Positions 8,803 to 16,148 of a stretch of 29,137 nucleotides of DNA are shown piece by piece. The stretch is taken from assembly GCA_946886855.1 (NCBI GenBank), contig CAMPJJ010000071.1:1-29137 (forward strand), written 5' to 3'. The stretch is from an uncultured Roseateles sp. GTDB lineage: Bacteria > Pseudomonadota > Gammaproteobacteria > Burkholderiales > Burkholderiaceae. The notes beneath the pieces are model-generated. The model saw nothing but the letters and a program-made list of their open reading frames with translations, did not search any database and had not been told where the DNA came from. The position numbers were made by a program, and so were the translations under genes. How positions within the stretch are numbered: position 1 is the stretch's first letter; each line of letters begins with the position of its first letter.

Positions 8803-10011
8803 ATGCATCGGCGCAGTTCCGCCACCTGGCTGGCCTTGTGTTACGCGGTGCTGGTGGTCTACGCCAGCCTGTATCCGTTCTGGCCCTGGCGCATGCCGCC
8901 CAGCCTGCCGTGGCCCGGTTTCGTCGGATTGCCCTGGCCGCGCTACTGGGGCAAGTTCGACATCTGGGTCAACGTGGTCGGCTACTGGCCGCTGGGGCTG
9001 CTCTGCTTCTCGGCGGTGATGCGCGGCAGCGGCAGCCTGATGCGCGCGCTGCTGCTGACGGTGGTCGGGCTGCCGCTGCTGTCGTTCTCGATGGAGACGC
9101 TGCAGTACTTCCTCCCGGGCCGCGTGCCGTCGCTGGCGGATTTCCTGCTCAACAGCGCCGGCGCCTGGCTCGGCGGCCTGTGCGCGTGGTCCGTCCTGTG
9201 GCTCGGCGGCCTGGAGCGCTGGAACGGCTGGCGCGAACGCTGGTTCGTGCCGCACAGCGCGGGCGCGCTGGCGCTGCTCGCGCTGTGGCCGGTGGGGCTG
9301 CTGTATCCGGCGCCACTGCCGCTGGGGCTCGGACAGCTGTTCCCGCGTCTGCGTGAGTGGGCCGAACTGCTGCTCGAGAACACGCCCTGGGAGCTGGTGC
9401 CCAAGGAGCTGACGGACGACCTGCCGCTGCCGCCCGGCCTCGAGGCGATCGCCATCGCCATGGGCGTCCTGGCGCCTTGCCTGCTGGCGTTGTCGGTGGC
9501 GCGCCCGGGCTGGCGCCGTGCGTTGCTGGTACTGGGCGCGATCGCCCTGGGCGTGACGACGACGGCCTGGTCGACGCTGTTGAACTTCGGCCCCGATCAT
9601 GCGTGGGCCTGGCTGACCTCGACGACCGAACCCGGCCTGATCATCGGCGGCGTGCTGGCGCTGCTGGCGGCCTTCATGTCGCGTCGCGCGAACGCGGCAT
9701 GGGGCCTGGTCGTGCTGACCGCGCTGATCGCGTTGATGGCCGAGGCGCCGTCCGATCCCTACCTGCTCGAGAGCCTGCAATTCTGGGAGCAGGGGCGCTT
9801 CGTCAACCTCTACGGGCTGGCGCAGTGGGTGGGCTGGCTGTGGCCGTTCGCGGCGCTGGCGTGGCTGCTCTACGGCGTCACGCAGCGCGACCGCCCGGGT
9901 CCGCCGCCTGCCGATGAGCATTCGGGCGGGCGCTCTGAAGGACAAGCGGTCCGTGACGGACTGCACGAACAGGCGCTCGGTGAAAACCCTCAAACTACAA
10001 TCGACCGATGA
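8803..10011 (+). CDS. VanZ-family membrane protein
   Basis: This is a 402-residue integral membrane protein with roughly nine or ten hydrophobic segments. The first half shows the VanZ-like pattern: an N-terminal helix with YASLYPFWPW, a conserved WVNVVGYWPLGLL stretch, and METLQYFLPGRVPSLADFLLNSAGAWLG. VanZ proteins were first described for low-level teicoplanin resistance, but the role of most family members is unknown. The second half, with several extra helices ending in a short hydrophilic tail, is longer than classic VanZ (about 160 residues). It overlaps the ferredoxin gene by ATGA, so the two are translationally coupled. Confidence 0.8.
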   Translation: MHRRSSATWLALCYAVLVVYASLYPFWPWRMPPSLPWPGFVGLPWPRYWGKFDIWVNVVGYWPLGLLCFSAVMRGSGSLMRALLLTVVGLPLLSFSMETLQYFLPGRVPSLADFLLNSAGAWLGGLCAWSVLWLGGLERWNGWRERWFVPHSAGALALLALWPVGLLYPAPLPLGLGQLFPRLREWAELLLENTPWELVPKELTDDLPLPPGLEAIAIAMGVLAPCLLALSVARPGWRRALLVLGAIALGVTTTAWSTLLNFGPDHAWAWLTSTTEPGLIIGGVLALLAAFMSRRANAAWGLVVLTALIALMAEAPSDPYLLESLQFWEQGRFVNLYGLAQWVGWLWPFAALAWLLYGVTQRDRPGPPPADEHSGGRSEGQAVRDGLHEQALGENPQTTIDR

Positions 10012-10340
10012 GCGCTCCCAGCTACTACCAACGCCACATCTTCTTCTGCCTGAACCAGCGGGACAAGGAGAACGCCTGCCTGCAGCACAACGCGCAGGAA
10101 GCCTTCGACCACTGCAAGAAACGCGTGAAGGCCGAGAAGCTGGCCGGCAAGGGCGGCGTGCGCGTGAACAAGGCGGGCTGCCTGGACCGCTGCGCCGGCG
10201 GGCCGGTGGCGGTGGTGTATCCGGAGGCGGTCTGGTATTCGTTCGTGGACAACAGCGACATCGACGAGATCGTCGAACGCCACCTCAAGCATGGCGAGGT
10301 CGTCGAGCGGCTGGTGCTCGACGATTCGGTCGGCCGTTGA
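10008..10340 (+). CDS. Thioredoxin-like [2Fe-2S] ferredoxin
   Basis: This is a 110-residue soluble protein of the thioredoxin-fold (2Fe-2S) ferredoxin family. Cluster ligands are likely Cys14 (HIFFCLNQRD), Cys24 (NACLQ), Cys58 and Cys62 (AGCLDRCAGGP), with an extra Cys36. The spacing, with two Cys near the N-terminus and a CxxxC-GGP near residue 60, is characteristic of the family; PVAVVYPEAVWY and the final DEIVERHL helix are also typical. The redox partner is unknown. The ATG at 10008 overlaps the preceding stop. It is followed after 16 bases by an alpha/beta hydrolase gene, a pairing I recall as common in Betaproteobacteria. Confidence 0.88.
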   Translation: MSAPSYYQRHIFFCLNQRDKENACLQHNAQEAFDHCKKRVKAEKLAGKGGVRVNKAGCLDRCAGGPVAVVYPEAVWYSFVDNSDIDEIVERHLKHGEVVERLVLDDSVGR

Positions 10341-10356
10341 TCGGGAGCCCGCTCGA

Positions 10357-10992
10357 ATGAATGCACAGACCCAGCGCCGGCAGATCGCCGGCCCGGCCGG
10401 CGAGATCGAATGCGCGATCGACGAACCCGCGGTCGACGCGGGCCCGCCGCGTGGCGTGGTGGTGATCTGCCACCCGAATCCGACGCAGGGCGGCACGATG
10501 GACAACAAGGTGGTGCAGACGATCGCGCGCGCGTTCGTGCACCTCGGCTACCGCGCGGTGCGCTTCAACTTCCGCGGCATCGGCAAGTCGGCCGGCGCCT
10601 GGGACGAGGGTCGCGGCGAGGTCGACGACGCGCTGGCCGTGATCGCGGCCTTCCGAGATCCGGCGCAGCCGCTGGCGCTGGCGGGCTTCTCCTTCGGCGG
10701 CTTCGTCGCGTCGCAGGCGGCGCTCCAGCTCGAGCAGCCGGCGGAACGCCTGCTCCTGGTCGGTCCGGCCGCGAGCCGCTTCGGCGTGGCGACGGTACCG
10801 GCCGATACCGTCGTGATCCACGGCGAACAGGACGATGTGGTGCCGCTGAGCGCGGTCTTCGACTGGGCGCGCCCGCAGGCGCTGCCGGTCATCGTGGTGC
10901 CCGGTGTCGGGCATTTCTTCCATGGGCAGTTGCCGCTGCTCAAGAACTTGGTGACGCGCGGCTGGCATGCCGTCGGCGACGCGCGCGCCTGA
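10357..10992 (+). CDS. Alpha/beta hydrolase
   Basis: This is a 211-residue cytoplasmic alpha/beta hydrolase of the small COG2945-like type, with unknown substrate. Visible elements are the N-terminal HPNPTQGGTMDNKVV segment, the NFRGIGKSAG oxyanion-region stretch, the nucleophile elbow GFSFGG with Ser112, a likely acid Asp at 159-160 in IHGEQDDVVP, and the catalytic His186 in VPGVGHFFHG. The ATG at 10357 is chosen because GGGAG lies 9 bases upstream; the frame is open further upstream, but that part overlaps the ferredoxin gene. It is followed after 13 bases by the D-Ala-D-Ala carboxypeptidase gene. Confidence 0.87.
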   Translation: MNAQTQRRQIAGPAGEIECAIDEPAVDAGPPRGVVVICHPNPTQGGTMDNKVVQTIARAFVHLGYRAVRFNFRGIGKSAGAWDEGRGEVDDALAVIAAFRDPAQPLALAGFSFGGFVASQAALQLEQPAERLLLVGPAASRFGVATVPADTVVIHGEQDDVVPLSAVFDWARPQALPVIVVPGVGHFFHGQLPLLKNLVTRGWHAVGDARA

Positions 10993-11005
10993 GGATCTCT
11001 CCCGA

Positions 11006-12175
11006 ATGAAACGCTTCCTTGCTTCCCTGGCCCTCGGCGTGGGCCTGTCCAGCTTCGTGATGACGACCGGCGCCTCGGCGCAGGCGCTGACGCCGCCCGA
11101 GATCGCGGCCCGCAACTTCGTGCTGCTGGACCTGACGACGAACCAGACGCTGGCCGAACGCGACGCCGACACGCCGCAGGATCCCGCCTCCCTGACCAAG
11201 CTGATGACGGCCTACATCGTCTTCGACGCGCTCAAGGCCAAGCGCCTGACGCTGGAGCAGACGCTGACCGTCTCCAAACGTGCCTGGGACGAACGCAAGG
11301 GCGACCCGTCGCTGATGTTCATCGACACGACGATGACGCCCAAGGTCGACGAGCTGCTGCGCGGCATGATCATCCAGTCGGGCAACGACGCCTCGGTGGC
11401 GCTGGCCGAAGGCGTGGGCGGCACGGTCGAGCAGTTCGTCGCGATGATGAACAAGCAGGCCCAGGCCTGGGGCCTGAAGAACACGTCGTTCAAGAACGTC
11501 ACCGGCATCACCGAGCCCGGCCACAAGACGAGCGCCCGCGACATCGCGGTCATCTTCTCGCACGTGATCCAGGACTATCCGCAGTACTACGCCGACTACT
11601 ACTCCAAGCGCGAGTACACCTTCAACAAGATCCGCCAGTCCAACCGCAACATGCTGCTGGGCCGGGATCCGTCGGTGGACGGCGGCAAGACCGGCTACAC
11701 CGATGCCGCCGGCTACTGCCTGGCGGCGAGCGCGCAGCGCGACGTGCCCAACGGCAAGCGCCGCCTGCTGAGCGTGGTGATGGGCACGGCCTCGAAGGAA
11801 GCCCGCGCGACCGAGAGCCAGAAGCTGCTGAACTGGGGTTACTCGGCCTTCGACGCGGTGCGCCTGTTCGAGAAGAACCAGCCGATCACGACGGTCAAGG
11901 TCTGGAAGGGCGCCGCGCCGGAAGCCAAGCTGGGCGCGGCGGACGCAGTCTTCGTCGCGGTCCCGCGCGGCGAGGGCGGCAAGCTCAAGACCGACATCCA
12001 ACGCACCGACCCCCTGGTCGCGCCGCTGGCGCTGAACCAGCGCGTGGGCACGCTGAAGGTGACGACGGCGGGCGGCGCGCCGGTGGCCGAGGTGCCGCTG
12101 GTCGTGCAGCAGGAGGTGCCGCTGGCCGGCATCTTCGGGCGCGCCTGGGACGCGATCCGCCTCTGGATCAAGTAA
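11006..12175 (+). CDS. dacC: D-alanyl-D-alanine carboxypeptidase (PBP5/6, DacA/DacC type)
   Basis: This is a periplasmic, membrane-anchored low-molecular-weight penicillin-binding protein that trims the terminal D-Ala from peptidoglycan pentapeptides. The 389-residue precursor starts with a signal peptide (MKRFLASLALGVGLSS, cleavage near ASA-QA at 25). The three active-site motifs are present: S-x-x-K in SLTK (Ser62, Lys65), S-x-N in SGN (125-127), and KTG (228-230). The C-terminal beta-rich domain ends in an amphipathic helix (GIFGRAWDAIRLWIK) that anchors the protein to the membrane. The ATG at 11006 gives the signal peptide directly; an upstream in-frame ATG at 10967 would bury it. The next gene supplies D-amino acid transamination. 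The exact paralogue name (dacA or dacC) is not certain. Confidence 0.95.
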   Translation: MKRFLASLALGVGLSSFVMTTGASAQALTPPEIAARNFVLLDLTTNQTLAERDADTPQDPASLTKLMTAYIVFDALKAKRLTLEQTLTVSKRAWDERKGDPSLMFIDTTMTPKVDELLRGMIIQSGNDASVALAEGVGGTVEQFVAMMNKQAQAWGLKNTSFKNVTGITEPGHKTSARDIAVIFSHVIQDYPQYYADYYSKREYTFNKIRQSNRNMLLGRDPSVDGGKTGYTDAAGYCLAASAQRDVPNGKRRLLSVVMGTASKEARATESQKLLNWGYSAFDAVRLFEKNQPITTVKVWKGAAPEAKLGAADAVFVAVPRGEGGKLKTDIQRTDPLVAPLALNQRVGTLKVTTAGGAPVAEVPLVVQQEVPLAGIFGRAWDAIRLWIK

Positions 12176-12189
12176 GGAACGGACCGCCC

Positions 12190-12220
12190 GGCCAAGGCCC
12201 CTCGCTTGCCGGGGTTGGCC
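12190..12220 (+). other. Imperfect hairpin after the carboxypeptidase gene
   Basis: Arms GGCCAA/TTGGCC and CCCC/GGGG are interrupted by a GG bulge, with a 9-base loop. It lies 15 bases after the carboxypeptidase stop. There is no T-run, so it is at most a weak or Rho-assisted terminator, or an mRNA stability element, in the 103-base gap before the aminotransferase gene. Confidence 0.35.
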
Positions 12221-12278
12221 TGCCGGGCCCGCGGCGTACAGTCGGTGGCTTCGGCGGACCACGCGACGGGAGCTACCG

Positions 12279-13160
12279 ATGACCATGCCCTGGGCCGATC
12301 TTCCCTGCTACCTGAACGGCCACCTGGGCCGCCTCGGCGATGCCCGGGTGCCGGTGATGGACCGAGGATTCCTCTTCGGCGACGGCGTGTACGAGTCGAT
12401 CCCCGTCTACGCGCGACGGCTGTTCCGTGTCGACGACCACCTGGACCGGCTCGGTCGCAGCCTGAAGGCGCTGCGCATCGAGGACCCCTACGAGCGCGAA
12501 GCCTGGCTGGACCTGTTCCGCAGCCTGGTGGCGCACTTGCCGGACGTCGAGGACCAGTCGATCTACCTGCAGGTCACGCGCGGCGTCGCGGCGCGGGGCC
12601 ATGCGATGCCCAAGGACCTCGAGCCGACGGTGCTCGCGTACACGCAGCCGCTGCACGCGCTGACGCCCGAGCAGCGCCATCAGGGCCTGAGCTGCGTGAC
12701 GGCGCGCGACTTCCGCTGGCAGCGGGGCGACATCAAGAGCATCTCGCTGCTGGGCAATGTGCTGGCGCGGCAGACGGCGGCCGATCAGGGCGCCGACGAG
12801 ACCGTGCTGATCCGCGACGGCTACGTGACCGAGGGCTCGAGCAGCAATGTCTGGATCGTGCGCGATGGCGCGCTGCTGACGCCGCCGCCCGGCGAGACCT
12901 TGCTCGAAGGCATCCGCGTGCGCCTGCTCAAGGAGCTCTGCGAGGAACTCGGCATCGCCTGCAACCTCCGCCCGATCGCGGAGACCGAATTGAGCACCGC
13001 CGACGAGATCCTGCTGACCTCCGCCAGCAAGGAGGTCGCCCCGGTCACCCGGCTCGACCACGACCAGGTCGGCCACGGCGCATTGCGCGGCAAGCCCGGC
13101 CCGGTCTACGCGAAGCTCCACGAGGCCTACCAGCGGGCCAAGGTCTTGCAAAGCCGCTGA
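12279..13160 (+). CDS. D-amino acid aminotransferase (PLP fold type IV)
   Basis: This is a class IV PLP aminotransferase that most resembles D-alanine transaminases, which interconvert D-Ala and 2-oxoglutarate with pyruvate and D-Glu. The 293-residue product shows the signature RGFLFGDGVYES (29-40), YLQVTRGVAARGHAMP (97-111), the PLP Lys153 in GDIKSISLLGNVLARQ, and VTEGSSSN (183-190), which binds the cofactor phosphate. Branched-chain aminotransferase and aminodeoxychorismate lyase share this fold, but the RGxxxRxH-type motif and the neighbouring D-Ala carboxypeptidase favour the D-amino acid enzyme. Start ATG 12279 has GGGAG about 9 bases upstream. It is followed 24 bases later by ybeD. Confidence 0.9.
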   Translation: MTMPWADLPCYLNGHLGRLGDARVPVMDRGFLFGDGVYESIPVYARRLFRVDDHLDRLGRSLKALRIEDPYEREAWLDLFRSLVAHLPDVEDQSIYLQVTRGVAARGHAMPKDLEPTVLAYTQPLHALTPEQRHQGLSCVTARDFRWQRGDIKSISLLGNVLARQTAADQGADETVLIRDGYVTEGSSSNVWIVRDGALLTPPPGETLLEGIRVRLLKELCEELGIACNLRPIAETELSTADEILLTSASKEVAPVTRLDHDQVGHGALRGKPGPVYAKLHEAYQRAKVLQSR

Positions 13161-13184
13161 CCGACACCATTTGAATTTCCCATC

Positions 13185-13475
13185 ATGACCAGCTTCAACA
13201 ACGCCCCGATCCCGCCCGAGCAATCGCTCATCGAGTACCCGTCGCAGTTCCCCATCAAGGTGATGGGCGCGCAGGTGGAGGGCTTCGTCGAAGCGATCGT
13301 CAGCGTCGCGCAGCAGTTCGATCCGGCGTTCGACGCGTCGACGGTGGAGCAGCGCCCGAGCTCGGGCGGCAAGTACCTGGGCGTGACCATCACCGTCACC
13401 GCGACCAGCCGCGAACAGCTCGACGAGCTCTATCGCACGCTGACCACCCACCCGATGGTGAAGGTCGTCCTGTAG
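13185..13475 (+). CDS. ybeD: YbeD/DUF493 family protein
   Basis: This is a 96-residue soluble protein of the YbeD (DUF493) family, an ACT-like fold of unknown function that is nearly always encoded next to lipB. Conserved elements are LIEYPSQFPIKVMG near the N-terminus, the central SSGGKYLGVTITVTA strand, and the C-terminal LYRTLTTHPMVKVVL end. It probably serves as a small regulatory or allosteric module for lipoylation or cell-wall enzymes, but that is inference from neighbourhood only. The usual direct junction to lipB is interrupted here by an oppositely oriented Sel1-repeat gene. Confidence 0.92.
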   Translation: MTSFNNAPIPPEQSLIEYPSQFPIKVMGAQVEGFVEAIVSVAQQFDPAFDASTVEQRPSSGGKYLGVTITVTATSREQLDELYRTLTTHPMVKVVL

Positions 13476-13510
13476 ACCGGGAGCGGTCGGACGGTCCCCG
13501 TGTCGATCTG

Positions 13511-13531
13511 GCCGGCTCAGACTGAGCCGGC
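13511..13531. terminator. Long palindrome between convergent ybeD and Sel1 gene
   Basis: Two perfect 10-base arms, GCCGGCTCAG and CTGAGCCGGC, flank a single A. The palindrome overlaps the Sel1-gene stop codon (13517-13519) and lies 36 bases after the ybeD stop. Transcripts from both sides would carry the same stem-loop, so a bidirectional terminator or 3'-end stabiliser is likely, although no T-run follows on either strand. An operator is the alternative. Confidence 0.5.
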
Positions 13532-14185
13532 GTCGGCCGCGAGCGCCGCGTCGACGGCCTTGAGTTTGTAGGGCGCCGCCTCGTCGCCGTTGCGCGCGGC
13601 GATGTCGTACCAGTAGCGCGCCAGGCGCAGGTCGCGGTCGACGCCCAGCCCCGATTCGTACATTGACGCGATCAGGTACTGCGCGCCCACGTCGCCGCCC
13701 TTGGCGGCTTCGCGATACCACAGCGCCGCCTGCGGGAAGTCCTTTTCCGCGCCACGACCCAGGTAGAACGCGGTGGCCACGGCCACCTGCGCATCGACGC
13801 TGCCGTGTTCGGCCGCCTTCAGGTACCAGGACTGGGCCTGGACCAGATCGCGGGTGCCGTCCTCGCCCTGTTCGTGGAACTGGCCCAGCGCCAGCTCGGC
13901 GCGCACGAGGCCGCGACCGGCCGCGCGCAAGAGCAGCTGCCGGGCGAGCCTGGGATCGGGTGTCGGCACCTCCGCGCGCAGATGCATCATCGCGAGGTTG
14001 TAGTCGCCGAGCGCCAGACCCTGCTGCGACAGCGCCCGGAACTGCTTCTCCGCGGTCCGGAAGTCGCCGCGTTCGTAGGTGGTCAGCGCCTGGTCCAGCG
14101 TGACGCCGGCGGCCAGGGCGCCGCCGCCGTGCAGCGCGAGGCAGCAGACCGCGAGGGCGGCAAGGGCCGTGATGTGACGCGGCAT
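13517..14185 (-). CDS. Exported Sel1-like (TPR) repeat protein
   Basis: This is a 222-residue protein with an N-terminal signal peptide ([27 protein letters not shown], cleavage near ALA-AG). After it come about four or five Sel1-like repeats of 35-37 residues, each with the A-x-x-W-Y/L pattern; the clearest are [36 protein letters not shown] and [17 protein letters not shown]. Sel1 repeats form a superhelical scaffold for protein-protein contacts, and exported ones often act in envelope stress or cell-wall assembly. The target here is unknown. It is on the strand opposite to its neighbours and splits the ybeD-lipB pair. It shares a 61-base divergent intergenic region with lipB that holds a 7-base inverted repeat. 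Confidence 0.9.
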   Translation of the reverse strand: MPRHITALAALAVCCLALHGGGALAAGVTLDQALTTYERGDFRTAEKQFRALSQQGLALGDYNLAMMHLRAEVPTPDPRLARQLLLRAAGRGLVRAELALGQFHEQGEDGTRDLVQAQSWYLKAAEHGSVDAQVAVATAFYLGRGAEKDFPQAALWYREAAKGGDVGAQYLIASMYESGLGVDRDLRLARYWYDIAARNGDEAAPYKLKAVDAALAADAGSV

Positions 14186-14215
14186 GGCGCGGCTCCTGAA
14201 TGTCCCGATGGCACG

Positions 14216-14240
14216 ATGCTAGGGCCATCCCGGCTAGCAT
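14216..14240. promoter_or_regulatory. Inverted repeat in the Sel1-gene/lipB divergent region
   Basis: Perfect 7-base arms ATGCTAG and CTAGCAT are separated by 11 bases, in a 61-base region between divergent start codons. The right arm ends 6 bases before the lipB ATG. Half-site centres are 18 bases apart, a geometry compatible with a dimeric repressor that would control both genes. The arms also contain TAGCAT, a possible weak -10 in either direction. Confidence 0.45.
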
Positions 14241-14246
14241 GCCGGA

Positions 14247-14915
14247 ATGCTGATCAAGACCCTGGGCCGCGTCGACTATGCGGCCACGCTGGACGCGATG
14301 CGCGCCTTCACCGAGACGCGCGGTCCGGAGACCCCGGACGAGCTCTGGCTCTGCGAATTCGACCCCGTCTACACCCAGGGCCTGGCCGGTCAGGCGGACA
14401 ACGTCCTCGACCCGCAGGGCATTCCCGTCGTCCAGACCAACCGGGGCGGGCAGGTGACGTACCACGGCCCCGGGCAGGTGGTCGCCTATCCGCTGGTGGA
14501 CCTGAAGCGGCTGGGCATCTTCGTCAAGGAATACGTCTTCCGCCTCGAGACCGCGGTGATCCAGACCCTGGACGGCTTCGGTGTCACGGGCCACCGGGTG
14601 AGCGGCGCGCCCGGGATCTATGTGCGGCTGGACGATCCGGGCGCGCACGCCGCCCTGACCGGGCCGGCCGATCCGTCGGATCCCTTCCGCGGTCTGGGCA
14701 AGGTCGCGGCGCTGGGGATCAAGATCAGCCGGCACTGCACGTATCACGGCGTCGCGTTGAACGTCGCGATGGACCTGAAGCCCTTCCTGGGCATCCATCC
14801 GTGCGGATACGCAGGGCTTCAGACGGTGGACCTCGGTACACTCGGGGTTTTCACGGACTGGGCCACGGTGGCCCAGCGGTTCGGAGAGCGGCTCGCCGCC
14901 CAGCTCCAACCCTGA
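14247..14915 (+). CDS. lipB: Lipoyl(octanoyl) transferase LipB
   Basis: LipB transfers octanoyl from acyl carrier protein to lipoyl-domain lysines of 2-oxoacid dehydrogenases and GcvH. The 222-residue product has family length and the signature [20 protein letters not shown] (66-85). The catalytic Lys152 lies in GKVAALGI and the catalytic Cys186 in IHPCGYAG, with the 34-residue spacing seen between K135 and C169 of the E. coli enzyme. [13 protein letters not shown] (161-173) is also typical. Start ATG 14247 gives [11 protein letters not shown]. It is followed 32 bases later by lipA, so octanoylation and sulphur insertion are encoded together. Confidence 0.97.
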   Translation: MLIKTLGRVDYAATLDAMRAFTETRGPETPDELWLCEFDPVYTQGLAGQADNVLDPQGIPVVQTNRGGQVTYHGPGQVVAYPLVDLKRLGIFVKEYVFRLETAVIQTLDGFGVTGHRVSGAPGIYVRLDDPGAHAALTGPADPSDPFRGLGKVAALGIKISRHCTYHGVALNVAMDLKPFLGIHPCGYAGLQTVDLGTLGVFTDWATVAQRFGERLAAQLQP

Positions 14916-14947
14916 GGCCCGGAACAAGGCAACCGAGAGAACGCCTG

Positions 14948-15958
14948 ATGGCAACCGAGAACGTCACCCACGAAGCCAAGAGCGCGTCCGACTACGACGC
15001 GACCGCCAAGCAGAAGGCGCAAGCCAAGACGGCGCGGATCCCGATCAAGATCGTGCCGGCGGAACAGCTGAAGAAGCCGGACTGGATCCGGGTGAAGGCC
15101 GGTTCGCCGTCGACGCGTTTCTACGAGATCAAGCAGATCCTGCGCGAGCACAAGCTGCACACGGTCTGCGAGGAAGCGTCCTGCCCCAACATCGGCGAGT
15201 GCTTCGGCAAGGGCACGGCGACCTTCATGATCATGGGCGACAAGTGCACGCGGCGCTGCCCGTTCTGCGACGTCGGCCACGGCCGGCCGGATCCGCTGGA
15301 CGTGGACGAGCCGCTGAACCTGGCCAAGACGATCGCGGCGCTGAAGCTGAACTACGTGGTGATCACCAGCGTGGACCGCGACGACCTGCGCGACGGCGGC
15401 GCCGGCCACTTTGCCGAATGCATCCGCAAGGTGCGCGAGCTGAGCCCGCGCACGCAGATCGAGGTGCTGGTGCCCGACTTCCGCGGCCGCATGGACCGTG
15501 CGCTGGACATCCTGAAGGCCGCGCCGCCGGACGTGATGAACCACAACCTGGAGACCGCGCCGCGCCTGTACAAGGAAGCGCGTCCGGGCTCGGATTACCA
15601 GTTCAGCCTGAACCTGCTGAAGCGTTTCAAGGAAGCGGTGCCGGGCGTGCCGACCAAGAGCGGCATCATGGTCGGCCTGGGCGAGACCGACGAGGAGATT
15701 CTCCAGGTCATGCGCGACATGCGCGACCACGACATCGACATGCTGACGATCGGGCAATACCTGGCGCCGTCGGGTCACCACCTGCCGGTGCGTCGCTACG
15801 TGCATCCGGACACCTTCAAGATGTTCGAGGAAGAGGCCTACAAGATGGGCTTCACGCACGCGGCGGTCGGCGCGATGGTGCGTTCCAGCTACCACGCGGA
15901 CCAGCAGGCGCATGCCGCGCTGGAGAAGGTGGAAGCGGAGAAGGCGTCGGCGGCTTGA
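14948..15958 (+). CDS. lipA: Lipoyl synthase LipA (radical SAM)
   Basis: LipA inserts two sulphur atoms into protein-bound octanoyl groups to form lipoyl. The 336-residue product carries both clusters: the auxiliary [4Fe-4S] motif C-x4-C-x5-C (Cys74, Cys79, Cys85) and the radical-SAM motif C-x3-C-x2-C (Cys100, Cys104, Cys107, CTRRCPFC). The C-terminal RSSYHADQQ contains the conserved Ser that ligates the auxiliary cluster. [13 protein letters not shown] and [11 protein letters not shown] are also family hallmarks. The ATG at 14948 is chosen for the family-typical N-terminal length; the frame is open far upstream, but that region overlaps lipB in another frame. A hairpin follows 30 bases after the stop. 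Confidence 0.98.
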   Translation: MATENVTHEAKSASDYDATAKQKAQAKTARIPIKIVPAEQLKKPDWIRVKAGSPSTRFYEIKQILREHKLHTVCEEASCPNIGECFGKGTATFMIMGDKCTRRCPFCDVGHGRPDPLDVDEPLNLAKTIAALKLNYVVITSVDRDDLRDGGAGHFAECIRKVRELSPRTQIEVLVPDFRGRMDRALDILKAAPPDVMNHNLETAPRLYKEARPGSDYQFSLNLLKRFKEAVPGVPTKSGIMVGLGETDEEILQVMRDMRDHDIDMLTIGQYLAPSGHHLPVRRYVHPDTFKMFEEEAYKMGFTHAAVGAMVRSSYHADQQAHAALEKVEAEKASAA

Positions 15959-15988
15959 TCGCCTGATCGGCAGAGCGATCGGCTCACA

Positions 15989-16012
15989 AGGACGGCCCTT
16001 CGGGGCCGTCTT
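15989..16012 (+). terminator. Terminator-like hairpin after lipA
   Basis: Perfect arms GACGGCCC and GGGCCGTC enclose a stable TTCG tetraloop, with two further outer pairs (one G-T). Only two T follow, so intrinsic termination may be weak, but position (about 30 bases after the lipA stop) and stability suit the end of the lipBA transcript. Confidence 0.6.
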
Positions 16013-16148
16013 GCATGGCGCGTCGACTTCACGGCGCGTTGGCATCTGGATGGGCCGGCAACGTGCCATGACTTTCGTTGGCGCTCCGGCCCCGGCCTAC
16101 AAACGCCGTCTCTCCAGCCGGCCCCTGCGCTCCCGCGCTTCCGATCCC

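Noticed and set aside
13475..13488. Small hairpin GACCG-GGAG-CGGTC at the ybeD stop
   Set aside because: Short stem and no T-run; the larger palindrome at 13511-13531 is the better 3'-end candidate.
14928..14960. Direct repeat GGCAACCGAGA on both sides of the lipA start codon
   Set aside because: Two 11-base copies 22 bases apart, with no flanking element; probably a small local duplication without function.
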